Source: Flavobacterium sp. YJ01 (GTDB taxonomy: Bacteria; Bacteroidota; Bacteroidia; Flavobacteriales; Flavobacteriaceae). Taken from it: 64,000 nucleotides of DNA. Made by a program: the position numbers and the translations under genes. The notes beneath the pieces are model-generated. The model worked only from the letters and a program-made list of their open reading frames with translations. It had not been told where the DNA came from and made no database searches. Shown piece by piece: positions 34,764 through 43,604 of the stretch; positions within the stretch are counted from its first letter, which is position 1; each line of letters begins with the position of its first letter. The DNA is taken from the NCBI RefSeq assembly GCF_029320955.1, contig NZ_CP119757.1:4464001-4528000 (forward strand). The letters run 5' to 3'.

Positions 34764-35735
34764 TTAGTGTAAATTAATAAATGTGTAAAGAACGTAAATG
34801 GTTAGTAAAAAAAGAATAAAAAGGGAGTTTATTATGAATAAACAAACACTTTTGGCAAACGATACAATTCTTGATTCACCGTAAAAGCGATGATGTGCAG
34901 GGAAAAAATAATACAGCATCCAAATAGTTCCTGTAAAAGATGTAATTCCCGAAATATAAGACATTGGGCTATTTTCTCCAAAAAGACCAATAAGCCTGTC
35001 AATTATAAACATAATGAGGAAAATGAGCAGCAGAAACGAAAAATAATGGAGCGTAAAAATTCCATGATCAAAATAATACCATCTTTTTTTATTGTGAAAA
35101 ATCCACAAGAAAAAAGCGAAAAATGGCATTATAATAAATAAGATTTTCGGAAGATTATGAAAAAAAGATTCTACAAATTTTACATAAATCTCTTTTTTGG
35201 TATATTTCTCAGTGACGTGACTTGCTTTTTCAACAAACCAATAGCTGCTAGCATTAAGCTTCTCATTTTCTTTTCCATATTTCTGAATAGAATCAATTTT
35301 CTTCATGTTCAAAAAATGGAAGTATTTCTTGTCTTTCTTTTTAATGTCCAAATCTTTGGTAGCTTGTGCTATTTCCTTATTTAATTCCTTTTCACCTTTA
35401 TCAATATCTCCATTGATTTTGCTAGGAAACATGGCAATCAATAAAAAGGTAATAAAACTGATAAAAATGTATAATCGAACTGGTGCTAAATAAGACAAAC
35501 GTTTTCCCGAAAGATATTCTTTTGTAAGTGTTGAAGGCTTAAAAAGCAGATTTTTAATCGTTTTCCAAAAAGCATTTTCGTAATGCGTTAAATCTTCAAA
35601 GAAATGAATAAATAAATGATGAAAAGTTTTTCGGCTGTCGCTATTTTCTTGCCCGCAATTTGGACAGAATTTTTGTTCTACAACGTGCCTGCAGTTCAAA
35701 CAGGTTTTATCTTCTCTAATTTTACTATGTGACAT
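34764..35735 (-). CDS. DUF3667 zinc-ribbon membrane protein
   Basis: 323 residues. The N-terminal zinc ribbon CLNCRHVVEQKFCPNCGQ (two CxxC pairs, residues about 11-28) leads into FHHLFIHFFEDLTHYENAFW and several membrane helices in the C-terminal half, the layout of DUF3667. Function unknown. Upstream of and close to the M28 peptidase gene. Confidence 0.9.
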   Translation of the reverse strand: MSHSKIREDKTCLNCRHVVEQKFCPNCGQENSDSRKTFHHLFIHFFEDLTHYENAFWKTIKNLLFKPSTLTKEYLSGKRLSYLAPVRLYIFISFITFLLIAMFPSKINGDIDKGEKELNKEIAQATKDLDIKKKDKKYFHFLNMKKIDSIQKYGKENEKLNASSYWFVEKASHVTEKYTKKEIYVKFVESFFHNLPKILFIIMPFFAFFLWIFHNKKRWYYFDHGIFTLHYFSFLLLIFLIMFIIDRLIGLFGENSPMSYISGITSFTGTIWMLYYFFPAHHRFYGESRIVSFAKSVCLFIINSLFILFLLTIYVLYTFINLH

Positions 35736-35782
35736 TGAGCTGGTTGATTAATTTGTTTTTGGTTGGGTTGAGTTTTGTGGTA

Positions 35783-36556
35783 TTATTTTTTTAGAACTTC
35801 ATTTAAGAAAAGCTGTAAATGCTCAAAAGATCTTTTTGCTGCAACCGGATTGTAAGCCGCGCCTTTAGAATTATCGCTTCCAGCTTCTGGATTTGTAAAC
35901 GAGTGAACAGAATTTGCATAATAAATCATTTGCCAGTCTGCTTTAGAATCGCGCATTTCTTGTTGAAAAGAAGTGATTTCATCTTTAGAAACAAACGGAT
36001 CATCAGCTCCGTGACAAACTAAAACTTTAGTAGAAATTGGTTCGACTTTTCTGCTCGCATCTTTCCCTAAACCTCCATGAAATGATGCAACACCTTTTAC
36101 ATTTAAATGTCCGCGTGCAGCTTCTAAAACTCCAGTTCCTCCAAAACAATATCCGATTGCGACAATATTATCAGCGTTGGCTCCCGATTTTACCAATTCT
36201 TTTAAAGCAGCATCAATTCGTTTCTGATAAGCGTCAAAATTCGTTTTGTAAAAACCAGCTTGTTTTCCTGCTTCACCCGTATTTTTAGGATAGTTTCCTT
36301 CTCCATAAATATCAGCGATAAAAACATGATAACCAAGTTTAGATAATTCTTCAGCAATTCCTTTAGAAGCATTATCAATTCCTAACCAAGCTGGTAAAAG
36401 TAAAATTCCAGGATTGTTAGGGCTTTTCTTAGCAGATTTTACAAATAAGCCGTTTAATTGCTGGCTACCATCAGTATATTTTACAGGTTTTAATTGCGCA
36501 TTCATAAGATTAGAAAATAAGATTGCACTGAATAAAATTAGAGCTGTGTTTTTCAT
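35783..36556 (-). CDS. Dienelactone hydrolase-family alpha/beta hydrolase, secreted
   Basis: 257 residues from the ATG at 36556. That start is chosen because it begins a proper signal peptide (MKNTALILFSAILFSN) and because the lrp terminator occupies 36602-36631, upstream of it. The Cys-type triad of the family is visible: Cys in AIGYCFGGTG, Asp in HGADDPFV and His in NSVHSFTNP. Typical members hydrolyse dienelactones or related esters. Export to the periplasm is unlike the cytoplasmic catabolic enzymes, so the substrate is open. Confidence 0.9.
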   Translation of the reverse strand: MKNTALILFSAILFSNLMNAQLKPVKYTDGSQQLNGLFVKSAKKSPNNPGILLLPAWLGIDNASKGIAEELSKLGYHVFIADIYGEGNYPKNTGEAGKQAGFYKTNFDAYQKRIDAALKELVKSGANADNIVAIGYCFGGTGVLEAARGHLNVKGVASFHGGLGKDASRKVEPISTKVLVCHGADDPFVSKDEITSFQQEMRDSKADWQMIYYANSVHSFTNPEAGSDNSKGAAYNPVAAKRSFEHLQLFLNEVLKK

Positions 36557-36601
36557 AATTCGACAATTTTTAACAAATATCAGAAATAATATGTTACAAA
36601 A

Positions 36602-36631
36602 AAACCTCACAAGTAAATTCTTGTGAGGTTT
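36602..36631 (-). terminator. Intrinsic terminator of the Lrp-family gene
   Basis: AAACCTCACAAG (36602-36613) pairs perfectly with CTTGTGAGGTTT (36620-36631). The plus-strand A7 ending at 36604 gives the U tail on the minus transcript. It lies 34 bases beyond the regulator stop. Confidence 0.88.
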
Positions 36632-36664
36632 GTAACGAATATTCTTTTGTAAGAATAAATATAC

Positions 36665-37117
36665 TTATAATGATATGTTCCTTTTAAAAGCGCAACCGAG
36701 TTCTACAATAGAATCTGTCTTAGCGATTCCCGGAATTCCATCGATTTTTTCGTAAAGAATACGACGCATATGTTCATGATTTTTGGCAATTATTTTAATG
36801 TATAAGGTAAACGAACCTGTAACATAATAACATTCTGTAATTTCGGGAATTTCTTTTAGCGCTTCAATAATTCGATCAGAATCAGAATCTTTATTTAATG
36901 TAATTCCAGTAAAAGAAGCCCAGTCGTAACCAATTTTCTTTTCTTGAATTATTGGTTTTATCCCGCCAATTACACCTTGTTCGATCATTCTGTTAATGCG
37001 CTGATGCACCATAGTATTTGATATTTTCAAATTAGCAGCAATTGCAGAAAAAGCCATTCTGCCATCTTTTTCTAATTCCTTAATAATACTGATATCAAAT
37101 TCGTCTAATAAATCCAT
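36665..37117 (-). CDS. Lrp/AsnC-family transcriptional regulator
   Basis: 150 residues. The N-terminal helix-turn-helix is DGRMAFSAIAANLKISNTMVHQRINRM and the C-terminal half is a RAM ligand domain (ITECYYVTGSFTLYIKII). Divergent from rocD, so it most likely controls ornithine/arginine catabolism in response to an amino acid. An inverted repeat in the spacer (37245-37278) is a candidate operator. Confidence 0.92.
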   Translation of the reverse strand: MDLLDEFDISIIKELEKDGRMAFSAIAANLKISNTMVHQRINRMIEQGVIGGIKPIIQEKKIGYDWASFTGITLNKDSDSDRIIEALKEIPEITECYYVTGSFTLYIKIIAKNHEHMRRILYEKIDGIPGIAKTDSIVELGCAFKRNISL

Positions 37118-37244
37118 TCAATAAAAATCTTTAAAAATCTGTTGTTGCTGATTTATAAAAGTAATTCTTTTTTTTAATAATCAATCACAAAATAGGATTT
37201 CTATCTAAATAAATATTGTCTTTTTGTTGGTTTTAAAATGTATG

Positions 37245-37278
37245 TTTTGACTTTTATTTTGTTATTTTTAAGTCAAAA
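37245..37278. promoter_or_regulatory. Inverted repeat between lrp-type gene and rocD (candidate operator)
   Basis: TTTTGACTT (37245-37253) and AAGTCAAAA (37270-37278) are exact reverse complements separated by 16 bases, upstream of the predicted rocD promoter. The position suits a dimer or octamer of the divergent Lrp-type regulator. Confidence 0.5.
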
Positions 37279-37313
37279 AGTTATTTTGTAGTTAAAATTA
37301 ATTTAAAATTTAA

Positions 37314-37321
37314 TATTTTTG
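37314..37321 (+). promoter_or_regulatory. Predicted rocD promoter -7 box
   Basis: TATTTTTG fits TAnnTTTG 19 bases before the rocD ATG. The nearest TTG is about 25 bases upstream, longer than usual, which could make this promoter activator-dependent. Confidence 0.4.
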
Positions 37322-37340
37322 TAAAAATAAAAAGCAGATT

Positions 37341-38594
37341 ATGATTAGTACAGAAAAAGCACTTTCGTCAAAATCAGAAGTTTTGATTGAAAAAGAGAAT
37401 AAATATGGAGCTCATAATTACCATCCGCTTCCGGTAGTTTTAGAGCGTGGAGAAGGAGTTTACGTTTGGGATGTTGACGGTAAAAAATATTATGACTTTT
37501 TATCAGCTTATTCTGCTGTAAATCAAGGTCACTGCCATCCAAAAATTGTTGGTGCAATGGTAGAACAAGCTCAAAAACTTACTTTGACTTCTCGTGCTTT
37601 TTACAATGATAAATTAGGAAATTACGAAGAATACGTAACAAAATATTTTGGTTTTGATAAAGTTCTTCCGATGAATACAGGAGCTGAAGCAGTAGAAACA
37701 GCTTTGAAAATTTCTAGAAAATGGGCGTATGAAGTAAAAGGAATTCCAGAAAATCAAGCACAGATTATTGTTTGCGAGAATAACTTTCATGGAAGAACCA
37801 CTACAATTATTTCATTTTCGAATGATGAAACGGCTCGTAAAAACTTCGGACCTTTTACAGATGGTTTCATTAAAATTGAATATGATAATTTAGACGCGCT
37901 AGAAAACGCTTTAAATTCTTCAAAAAATATTGCTGGATTCTTGGTTGAACCAATTCAGGGTGAAGCGGGAGTTTATGTGCCTTCTGAAGGTTATTTAGCG
38001 AAAGCAAAAGCACTTTGCGAAAAACACAATGTTCTTTTTATTGCCGATGAGGTTCAGACTGGAATTGCGCGTACAGGAAAATTATTGGCAGTTCACCACG
38101 AAAATGTGCAACCTGATGTTTTAATTTTAGGGAAAGCAATTTCTGGTGGAGTTTATCCAGTTTCGGCTGTTTTGTGTAATGACGAAATAATGAATGTAAT
38201 TAAGCCAGGACAACATGGATCTACTTTTGGCGGAAATCCTGTTGCTGCGGCTGTTGCAATTGCAGCTTTAGATGTAATTAAAGACGAAAAACTAGCTGAA
38301 AATGCAGAACGTTTAGGAATTATTTTAAGAGATGGTTTAAATAAAATCGCAGAAAAAAATGACTTAATTACGCTGGTTCGCGGAAAAGGACTTCTAAACG
38401 CAATTGTAATCAATACAGACGAAGAATCTGATTTGGCTTGGGAAATCTGCTTAAAATTTAGAGACAACGGATTATTGGCAAAACCAACTCATGGAAATAA
38501 AATTAGATTAGCTCCGCCTTTGGTTATGACAGAAGATCAGATTAATGAATGTCTGGAGATTATCGAGAAATCTTTGAATGAGTTTAGAAATTAA
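37341..38594 (+). CDS. rocD: Ornithine aminotransferase
   Basis: 417 residues, PLP-dependent. Transfers the delta-amino group of ornithine to 2-oxoglutarate, giving glutamate semialdehyde for proline or glutamate. The PLP lysine is K265 in [10 protein letters not shown]. The cofactor Asp is in FIADEVQTG and the start [16 protein letters not shown] is characteristic of ornithine rather than acetylornithine transaminases. Single gene with its own terminator. Confidence 0.95.
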   Translation: MISTEKALSSKSEVLIEKENKYGAHNYHPLPVVLERGEGVYVWDVDGKKYYDFLSAYSAVNQGHCHPKIVGAMVEQAQKLTLTSRAFYNDKLGNYEEYVTKYFGFDKVLPMNTGAEAVETALKISRKWAYEVKGIPENQAQIIVCENNFHGRTTTIISFSNDETARKNFGPFTDGFIKIEYDNLDALENALNSSKNIAGFLVEPIQGEAGVYVPSEGYLAKAKALCEKHNVLFIADEVQTGIARTGKLLAVHHENVQPDVLILGKAISGGVYPVSAVLCNDEIMNVIKPGQHGSTFGGNPVAAAVAIAALDVIKDEKLAENAERLGIILRDGLNKIAEKNDLITLVRGKGLLNAIVINTDEESDLAWEICLKFRDNGLLAKPTHGNKIRLAPPLVMTEDQINECLEIIEKSLNEFRN

Positions 38595-38623
38595 TCTAAT
38601 TTCTTCTTTAAGATAAAATACAT

Positions 38624-38652
38624 AAGCAGCAAAGTAATTGCTGCTTTTTTTT
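38624..38652 (+). terminator. Intrinsic terminator of rocD
   Basis: AAGCAGCAA (38624-38632) pairs with TTGCTGCTT (38638-38646), followed by a T run to 38652. Thirty bases past the rocD stop. Confidence 0.88.
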
Positions 38653-38671
38653 ATGTATCGTTACTTTGTTA

Positions 38672-38703
38672 AAAAGGCGACTGTAATTAAACAATCGCCT
38701 TTT
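38672..38703 (-). terminator. Intrinsic terminator at the end of the sulfatase locus
   Basis: AAAAGGCGA (38672-38680) pairs with TCGCCTTTT (38695-38703). For the minus strand the preceding A run gives the U tail. It closes the organosulfate locus opposite the rocD terminator. Confidence 0.8.
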
Positions 38704-38734
38704 GGTTATAATTACTAAAATATCAAAAAAGTAA

Positions 38735-40393
38735 TTATTTTTTTAGAGCAGCGCCACCTGGCATTGTTTCTGGTTTTAGTTTGAATTTACTGTATTCTAC
38801 AACTCCAGTTTTATCGGCCCAGTCAAAATATTTGGCAGAAAGCTGGTTTACGATTCTAGGATTTTGAGCAGCAACATTGGTGGTTTCGCCTCGATCTGTT
38901 TCTAGATTGTAAAGCTCCCATTCGTAAGAAGGATAGATAGAAACCAATTTCCACTTTCCATCACGAACGGCTCTATTTCCAGCTCTTTCCCAGAATAAAG
39001 GTTCGCCGCGATTTACTTCAGAAGCATTTTCAAACAAAACAGGAAGTAAACTTTTTCCAGCTAATGGATTAGAATTTACGCCATTTAAATTTTTAGGATA
39101 TTCAATTCCAGCCAATTCATAAAAAGTAGGAGCTAGGTCAATAATATGTCCAGTTCCTTTATCAATTCTTCCTGCTTTTATTTTTGAAGGAAACCAAGCG
39201 ATAAATGGCGAACTAAAACCGCCTTCGTGCATATTGTTTTTATATTGCTGTAAAGGTGTGTTTGATAAATAAGCCCAATTTTGTTCCTGATAATCAAAAG
39301 ATCCAGAAGTTCCAACAGGCCCTTCATTTCGAACCAAACCTCTTCCTAACGGATTGTAAGTGTTAAATCCGCCTTGAGCGCCATTATCAGAAATAAAAAT
39401 AATAAGTGTGTTTTTGTCTTTTTTAAGGGCTTTCAGTTTGTCTAAAACTTTACCCACGTTTTGATCCATATTGTCTACCATTGCGGCGTAAACTTCCATT
39501 TTGGCTTTCCAAAATTGTTTTTCATCGTAAGTCAGTTTGCTCCATTCTGGAACTTCTGGATCTCTTGGCGAAATGGTTTGGTTGGGAAGTAAAATACCAT
39601 TGGCTTTTAATTTCTCAATTCTTTTTTCTCTCAAAACATCCCAGCCTTCATCAAATTTTCCTCTGTATTTTGCAATATCAACTGGTTTTGCTTGCAACGG
39701 CCAATGCGGAGCAGTAAACGCTAAGTATAAAAAGAACGGTTTGTTTTCTTTGTTTTGTTCGTCTAAGAAAGTCACGGCATTATTTCCGATTTCATCTGTA
39801 AAATAATAAGAATCATCTTTTGGATGCAGTTCTTCGTTATTGCGAATTAATTTTACCGGATAAGGTGTTTTGCCAAAAGGCAAAGGTTTGGTATCGAAAT
39901 AATTAGAAGCACCTTTTAAGATGCCATAAAATTTATCAAAACCTCTTTGGTTCGGCCATTGCGCTTGATCTTCAGAACCAACGTGCCATTTTCCAGATAA
40001 AAGTGTGCTGTATCCGCCAGAACGGAAAACTTCGCCTAAGGTTAAAGATTCTTTGTTTAAATAACCTTGATAAGCTGGCAATCCTAAATTGACATCAAAA
40101 AAACCAACGCCGGCTTTATGCTGATATTGACCTGTTAATAAAGAAGCTCTTGTTGGAGCGCAAATAGAATTGTTGTAAAATTCGCGAAGACGAGTTCCTT
40201 CTTTTGCCAATCGATCTAAGTTTGGAGTGTTAATTTCTGAACCATAATTTCCTAAATCAGAATAACCCATATCGTCAACCATAATCAAAATGATGTTAGG
40301 TTTTGATGCATTATTCTGAGCATTAGATTTGGAAGTAAACACCGTTCCAGAAAGAAGAAAAGCAAGTGCAACGTTTTTAAGTTTGGTATTCAT
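38735..40393 (-). CDS. Arylsulfatase (S1 family), secreted
   Basis: 552 residues with a signal peptide (cut after SNAQ near 26), so periplasmic. Hydrolyses sulfate esters using formylglycine made from C78 in the C-x-P-x-R motif CAPTR. Metal Asp pair at 40-41 (VDDMGYSD), GKWHVG, the DNGAQGG metal box and the MHEGGFSSPF basic segment are all present. Last gene of the minus-strand sulfur locus, 38 bases after the exporter gene. The maturing enzyme (FGE or anSME) is not in this window. Confidence 0.93.
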   Translation of the reverse strand: MNTKLKNVALAFLLSGTVFTSKSNAQNNASKPNIILIMVDDMGYSDLGNYGSEINTPNLDRLAKEGTRLREFYNNSICAPTRASLLTGQYQHKAGVGFFDVNLGLPAYQGYLNKESLTLGEVFRSGGYSTLLSGKWHVGSEDQAQWPNQRGFDKFYGILKGASNYFDTKPLPFGKTPYPVKLIRNNEELHPKDDSYYFTDEIGNNAVTFLDEQNKENKPFFLYLAFTAPHWPLQAKPVDIAKYRGKFDEGWDVLREKRIEKLKANGILLPNQTISPRDPEVPEWSKLTYDEKQFWKAKMEVYAAMVDNMDQNVGKVLDKLKALKKDKNTLIIFISDNGAQGGFNTYNPLGRGLVRNEGPVGTSGSFDYQEQNWAYLSNTPLQQYKNNMHEGGFSSPFIAWFPSKIKAGRIDKGTGHIIDLAPTFYELAGIEYPKNLNGVNSNPLAGKSLLPVLFENASEVNRGEPLFWERAGNRAVRDGKWKLVSIYPSYEWELYNLETDRGETTNVAAQNPRIVNQLSAKYFDWADKTGVVEYSKFKLKPETMPGGAALKK

Positions 40394-40431
40394 GGTAATA
40401 TATTTTTGTTTTTAATTCTAATCACTTTTAA

Positions 40432-41694
40432 TTATTTACTAAAAAGTAAAAAAGCGATTATAAGCGTAATAATGATGTTGAATAATTGTGCGATTAAGAA
40501 AGCAATCAAAGGTTTCTTGCTGTTATTTTGAAGCAAATCTTTGAAATTGGTTTCTAAACCAATACTGGTAAACGCCAATGCAAACCAAAGTCCTTGCAGA
40601 TTTTTTAAGCTATCTTTTACCGTGTCGCGAGTTTCGGGTGTAATGAAAAATGAAAAAACAAGCGAAGCGGCAATGAAACCGATAACAAATTTTGGAAAAC
40701 GTTCCCAAATCACATTGAGCGTTGGTTTTGATTCTAAAACTTCTCCAGATTTGTTATGTGTGTAAGTCCAATAAACAGAAATGGCAAAAGCTGCAATTCC
40801 TAATAAAACATTTTGAGAAAACTTTACAATCGTACTAATTTTTAATGCCGTTTCCCCGACCAAAGTTCCAGAAGCAACCACAGCACCAGAAGTATCGATG
40901 CTTCCTCCAAGCCAAGCTCCCGTAACTTCTTCAGGAAAATTGAAATATTTAGCAATAATGGGCATAAAAATCATCATCGGAATTGCAGTTACCAAAACGA
41001 TAGAAATGACATAAGACAGTTTTTTAGAATCTCCTTTTATCGCGCCCGAAGTTGCAATCGCAGCAGAAACACCACAAATGGAAACAGCACTAGAAATCAT
41101 CATTGTTAATTCGTCGTCAACTTTTAATTTCTTGCAAAGCCAAAAAGCAAAATACCAAACGGATAAAACGACAATTAAAGCTTGAATTAATCCTAAAGAT
41201 CCTGCTTTTAAAATGTCTGAAAAGATGACGCTTGTTCCCAATAAAACCAAGCCGATTTTGACAAAAACTTCTGTTGAAAGTGCCGATCGTAACCAATCTG
41301 GAAGTTTGAAAAAGTTTCCAATCGCTAAACCAATTATCAAACTAAAAATAACCGCCTCTAAATTGATGGATTTGATGGCAGAATTTCCTGCGAGAATTAG
41401 TGCAGCTAGAGTCAAAACATAAACTATTGGAAAAGTAAATAGAAAATATTTTACGGATTTTCCAATTAAAAAAGCACCAAAAGTTCCAATAGAAATTAAA
41501 TATATAAATTGAATGAAAAGTATTTTAAGGTTTTTAAAATCAAATACTTTCGCTGTTAAATCAGTAGTGTCTGACCAGCTAAAAACGGGAACTTCTGGAA
41601 GAAAGATAAAAAGTGAAATTCCAATAATTATAAATCCGAGAATTACAACGGTCCAGTCTTCGTGAATAGTAAATGGTTTGGTTTGAGTTGACAT
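40432..41694 (-). CDS. YeiH/UPF0324-family putative sulfate exporter
   Basis: 420 residues with about ten membrane helices. The signature stretches LLGTSVIFSDILKAGSLGL, CGVSAAIATSGAIKG and GGSIDTSGAVVASG identify the YeiH (UPF0324) family, whose members are proposed sulfate or sulfonate-derived anion exporters. Located between two sulfatase genes, so export of excess sulfate, or of another sulfur anion, fits well. No direct evidence for substrate. Confidence 0.9.
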   Translation of the reverse strand: MSTQTKPFTIHEDWTVVILGFIIIGISLFIFLPEVPVFSWSDTTDLTAKVFDFKNLKILFIQFIYLISIGTFGAFLIGKSVKYFLFTFPIVYVLTLAALILAGNSAIKSINLEAVIFSLIIGLAIGNFFKLPDWLRSALSTEVFVKIGLVLLGTSVIFSDILKAGSLGLIQALIVVLSVWYFAFWLCKKLKVDDELTMMISSAVSICGVSAAIATSGAIKGDSKKLSYVISIVLVTAIPMMIFMPIIAKYFNFPEEVTGAWLGGSIDTSGAVVASGTLVGETALKISTIVKFSQNVLLGIAAFAISVYWTYTHNKSGEVLESKPTLNVIWERFPKFVIGFIAASLVFSFFITPETRDTVKDSLKNLQGLWFALAFTSIGLETNFKDLLQNNSKKPLIAFLIAQLFNIIITLIIAFLLFSK

Positions 41695-41715
41695 TTGTTG
41701 TTTAATTAATGTTCT

Positions 41716-41748
41716 TATCCTAACAGGTTTTAAAAACCTGTTAGGATA
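41716..41748. repeat. Perfect 16-bp hairpin, CCTAACAGGTTTT type
   Basis: TATCCTAACAGGTTTT (41716-41731) is followed after one base by its exact reverse complement (41733-41748). Located between the 539-residue sulfatase stop and the exporter start, within the locus. It could cause partial termination or protect an mRNA end. A similar hairpin lies at 47642-47677. Confidence 0.85.
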
Positions 41749-41788
41749 TCTAAATTAGTTAAATCGATTATAATCTGTTTTTTTATAA

Positions 41789-43408
41789 TTACAAATCGAC
41801 AAAATATTTCTGCTTTCCAAAATCAAATTCATAATACGTTAAATTAGGCCATAGAGGTTTAATTAATCCTTTTTCCCAATTTTGTAATGCGGTTTGTAAT
41901 TCTTTTACTTTTTCAGGATTTTTAGAAGCCAGATCGGTAGTTTCAGATTTGTCTTTGGCGAGATTATAAAGCCATGTTTCGTGTGTTTTTCCGCTTACAA
42001 TCAATTTCCAGTCGCCGCTTCGAATCGCTTTTGCATCGCCCGAACGCCAAAATAAATCTTTGTGTGCTTGTTTATTTTCGTTTACAGTTTTCACTAAATC
42101 TACACCGTCATAAACTCGGTCTTTTGGTAAATCAGAACCAATTGCGGCGGCGATTGTTGAAAAAATATCTAATGTGCTAACAGGCGTTTTGTAAACGGTG
42201 TTAGGTTTTATTTTTCCTTTCCACGAAAGTGCAAAAGGAACATTAATTCCGCCCTCAAAATGCGAAAATTTACCGCCTTTTAATGGCGCATTTGTTGTTG
42301 CAAACGTATAATCAGCGCCGCCATTGTCGCTTGCAAAAAAGATTAAAGTATTTTCTTCAAGACCTTCTTTTTTTACTTTTTCACGGATTCTTCCAATTGC
42401 ATCATCAAGTGCACTAATCATCGCAAAATAAACACGTTTGTTTTCGTCTTTTACATTCGGAAAACGATCATAATATTTTTTACGAACTTGAAATGGAGTA
42501 TGTGGCGCATTAAACGGAACATATAATAAAAACGGTTTCGTTTTATTTTTATCGATAAAAGCTTCTGCTTCTTCTGCAAATTTTTCCGTTAAATAAGCCT
42601 TTTCATCAATAATGGTTGAATCACGACGAATTTGTCCAATTCCGACACGGCCTTTTCCCCAAATCATTTTATCGGTAAAATCTTTATGATGGTGATTGAT
42701 AATATCTGGATTGTTGTCTTCTGGCGCAAAAAGCGAAAATGCCTGATAAAATCCGTAATGATAATCGAAACCACGATCTAAAGGAAAAAATCCTTTGTTA
42801 TGTCCCAAATGCCATTTTCCAATTATGCCAGTGCTGTATCCTTCGCGTTTTGCCAAATCTGCAAAAGTGATTTCAGATTTTGGCAAACCTTGCGTAGCGA
42901 TTGAAGCATCATTTGGATATTCGATTTTATCATTTAATCTCCAATTATTGGTATTTAGGATATATTTAAAAGCGTAATATTCTAAATTGTTTTTGGGATA
43001 ACGATCGCCCGGCTGATATTCGTGCCCGAAACGTTCCTGATATCTTCCTGTAATCAATCCGGCTCTAGAAGGCGAACAAATAGAAGAGGAAACATAACCT
43101 TCTGTAAAAGTGACTCCAGAAGCCGCCAAAGAATCAATTTGCGGAGTTGGAGTAGATTTTCCTCCGTAGAGCGAAATATCATATTTTCCTAAATCATCGG
43201 CAAGTAAAATGATGATATTAGGTTTTTTTGCTGAAGTCGCAGAAGTATCTTTTTTAGAAAGAAAAGCTGCTTTTCCTGCCGCTAATTTTTCATCGGTTTT
43301 GACTAATGTTCCGTCGGTATTAATTGGCCAGAATAAAAAGGCTGCGAGAACAATAAGCACGATTAAAATGGGAACAACAATTTTGGTTATTTTTTTATAG
43401 TTTGCCAT
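41789..43408 (-). CDS. Sulfatase (S1 family), membrane-anchored
   Basis: 539 residues. A single N-terminal hydrophobic helix (9-27, no clear cleavage site) anchors it to the periplasmic face. Formylglycine site C111 in CSPSR, metal Asp pair at 71-72, complete IGKWHLGH motif and ASDNGGADYTF box. It has the same catalytic set as the 552-residue enzyme but a different N-terminus, suggesting a different substrate or location. Confidence 0.93.
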   Translation of the reverse strand: MANYKKITKIVVPILIVLIVLAAFLFWPINTDGTLVKTDEKLAAGKAAFLSKKDTSATSAKKPNIIILLADDLGKYDISLYGGKSTPTPQIDSLAASGVTFTEGYVSSSICSPSRAGLITGRYQERFGHEYQPGDRYPKNNLEYYAFKYILNTNNWRLNDKIEYPNDASIATQGLPKSEITFADLAKREGYSTGIIGKWHLGHNKGFFPLDRGFDYHYGFYQAFSLFAPEDNNPDIINHHHKDFTDKMIWGKGRVGIGQIRRDSTIIDEKAYLTEKFAEEAEAFIDKNKTKPFLLYVPFNAPHTPFQVRKKYYDRFPNVKDENKRVYFAMISALDDAIGRIREKVKKEGLEENTLIFFASDNGGADYTFATTNAPLKGGKFSHFEGGINVPFALSWKGKIKPNTVYKTPVSTLDIFSTIAAAIGSDLPKDRVYDGVDLVKTVNENKQAHKDLFWRSGDAKAIRSGDWKLIVSGKTHETWLYNLAKDKSETTDLASKNPEKVKELQTALQNWEKGLIKPLWPNLTYYEFDFGKQKYFVDL

Positions 43409-43466
43409 ATTTTGGTAGTTATTTTTTGAATTTTGGTTTTGCGTTGTTTAATTTTGTCATGTAGGG

Positions 43467-43571
43467 TTTGTCAGGCTGAGCGAAGTCGAAGCCCACACAA
43501 GTAGCTCCGTAACGAAATTTAATCTTTGTAGAGTTTCTAACGTGGGCTTCGACTTCGCTCAGCCTGACAAA
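43467..43571. repeat. Perfect 30-bp inverted repeat, CTGAGCGAAGTCGAAG family
   Basis: The arms 43467-43496 and 43542-43571 are exact reverse complements over 30 bases, with the core TCAGGCTGAGCGAAGTCGAA. The 45-base centre shows no gene. It lies between the rhodanese-thioredoxin stop and the sulfatase start, inside the locus. Related copies are at 9964, 11164 and 25161. Confidence 0.9.
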
Positions 43572-43604
43572 ATTGTAACGAACTTTGCGCAAAAAAATGG
43601 ATTA

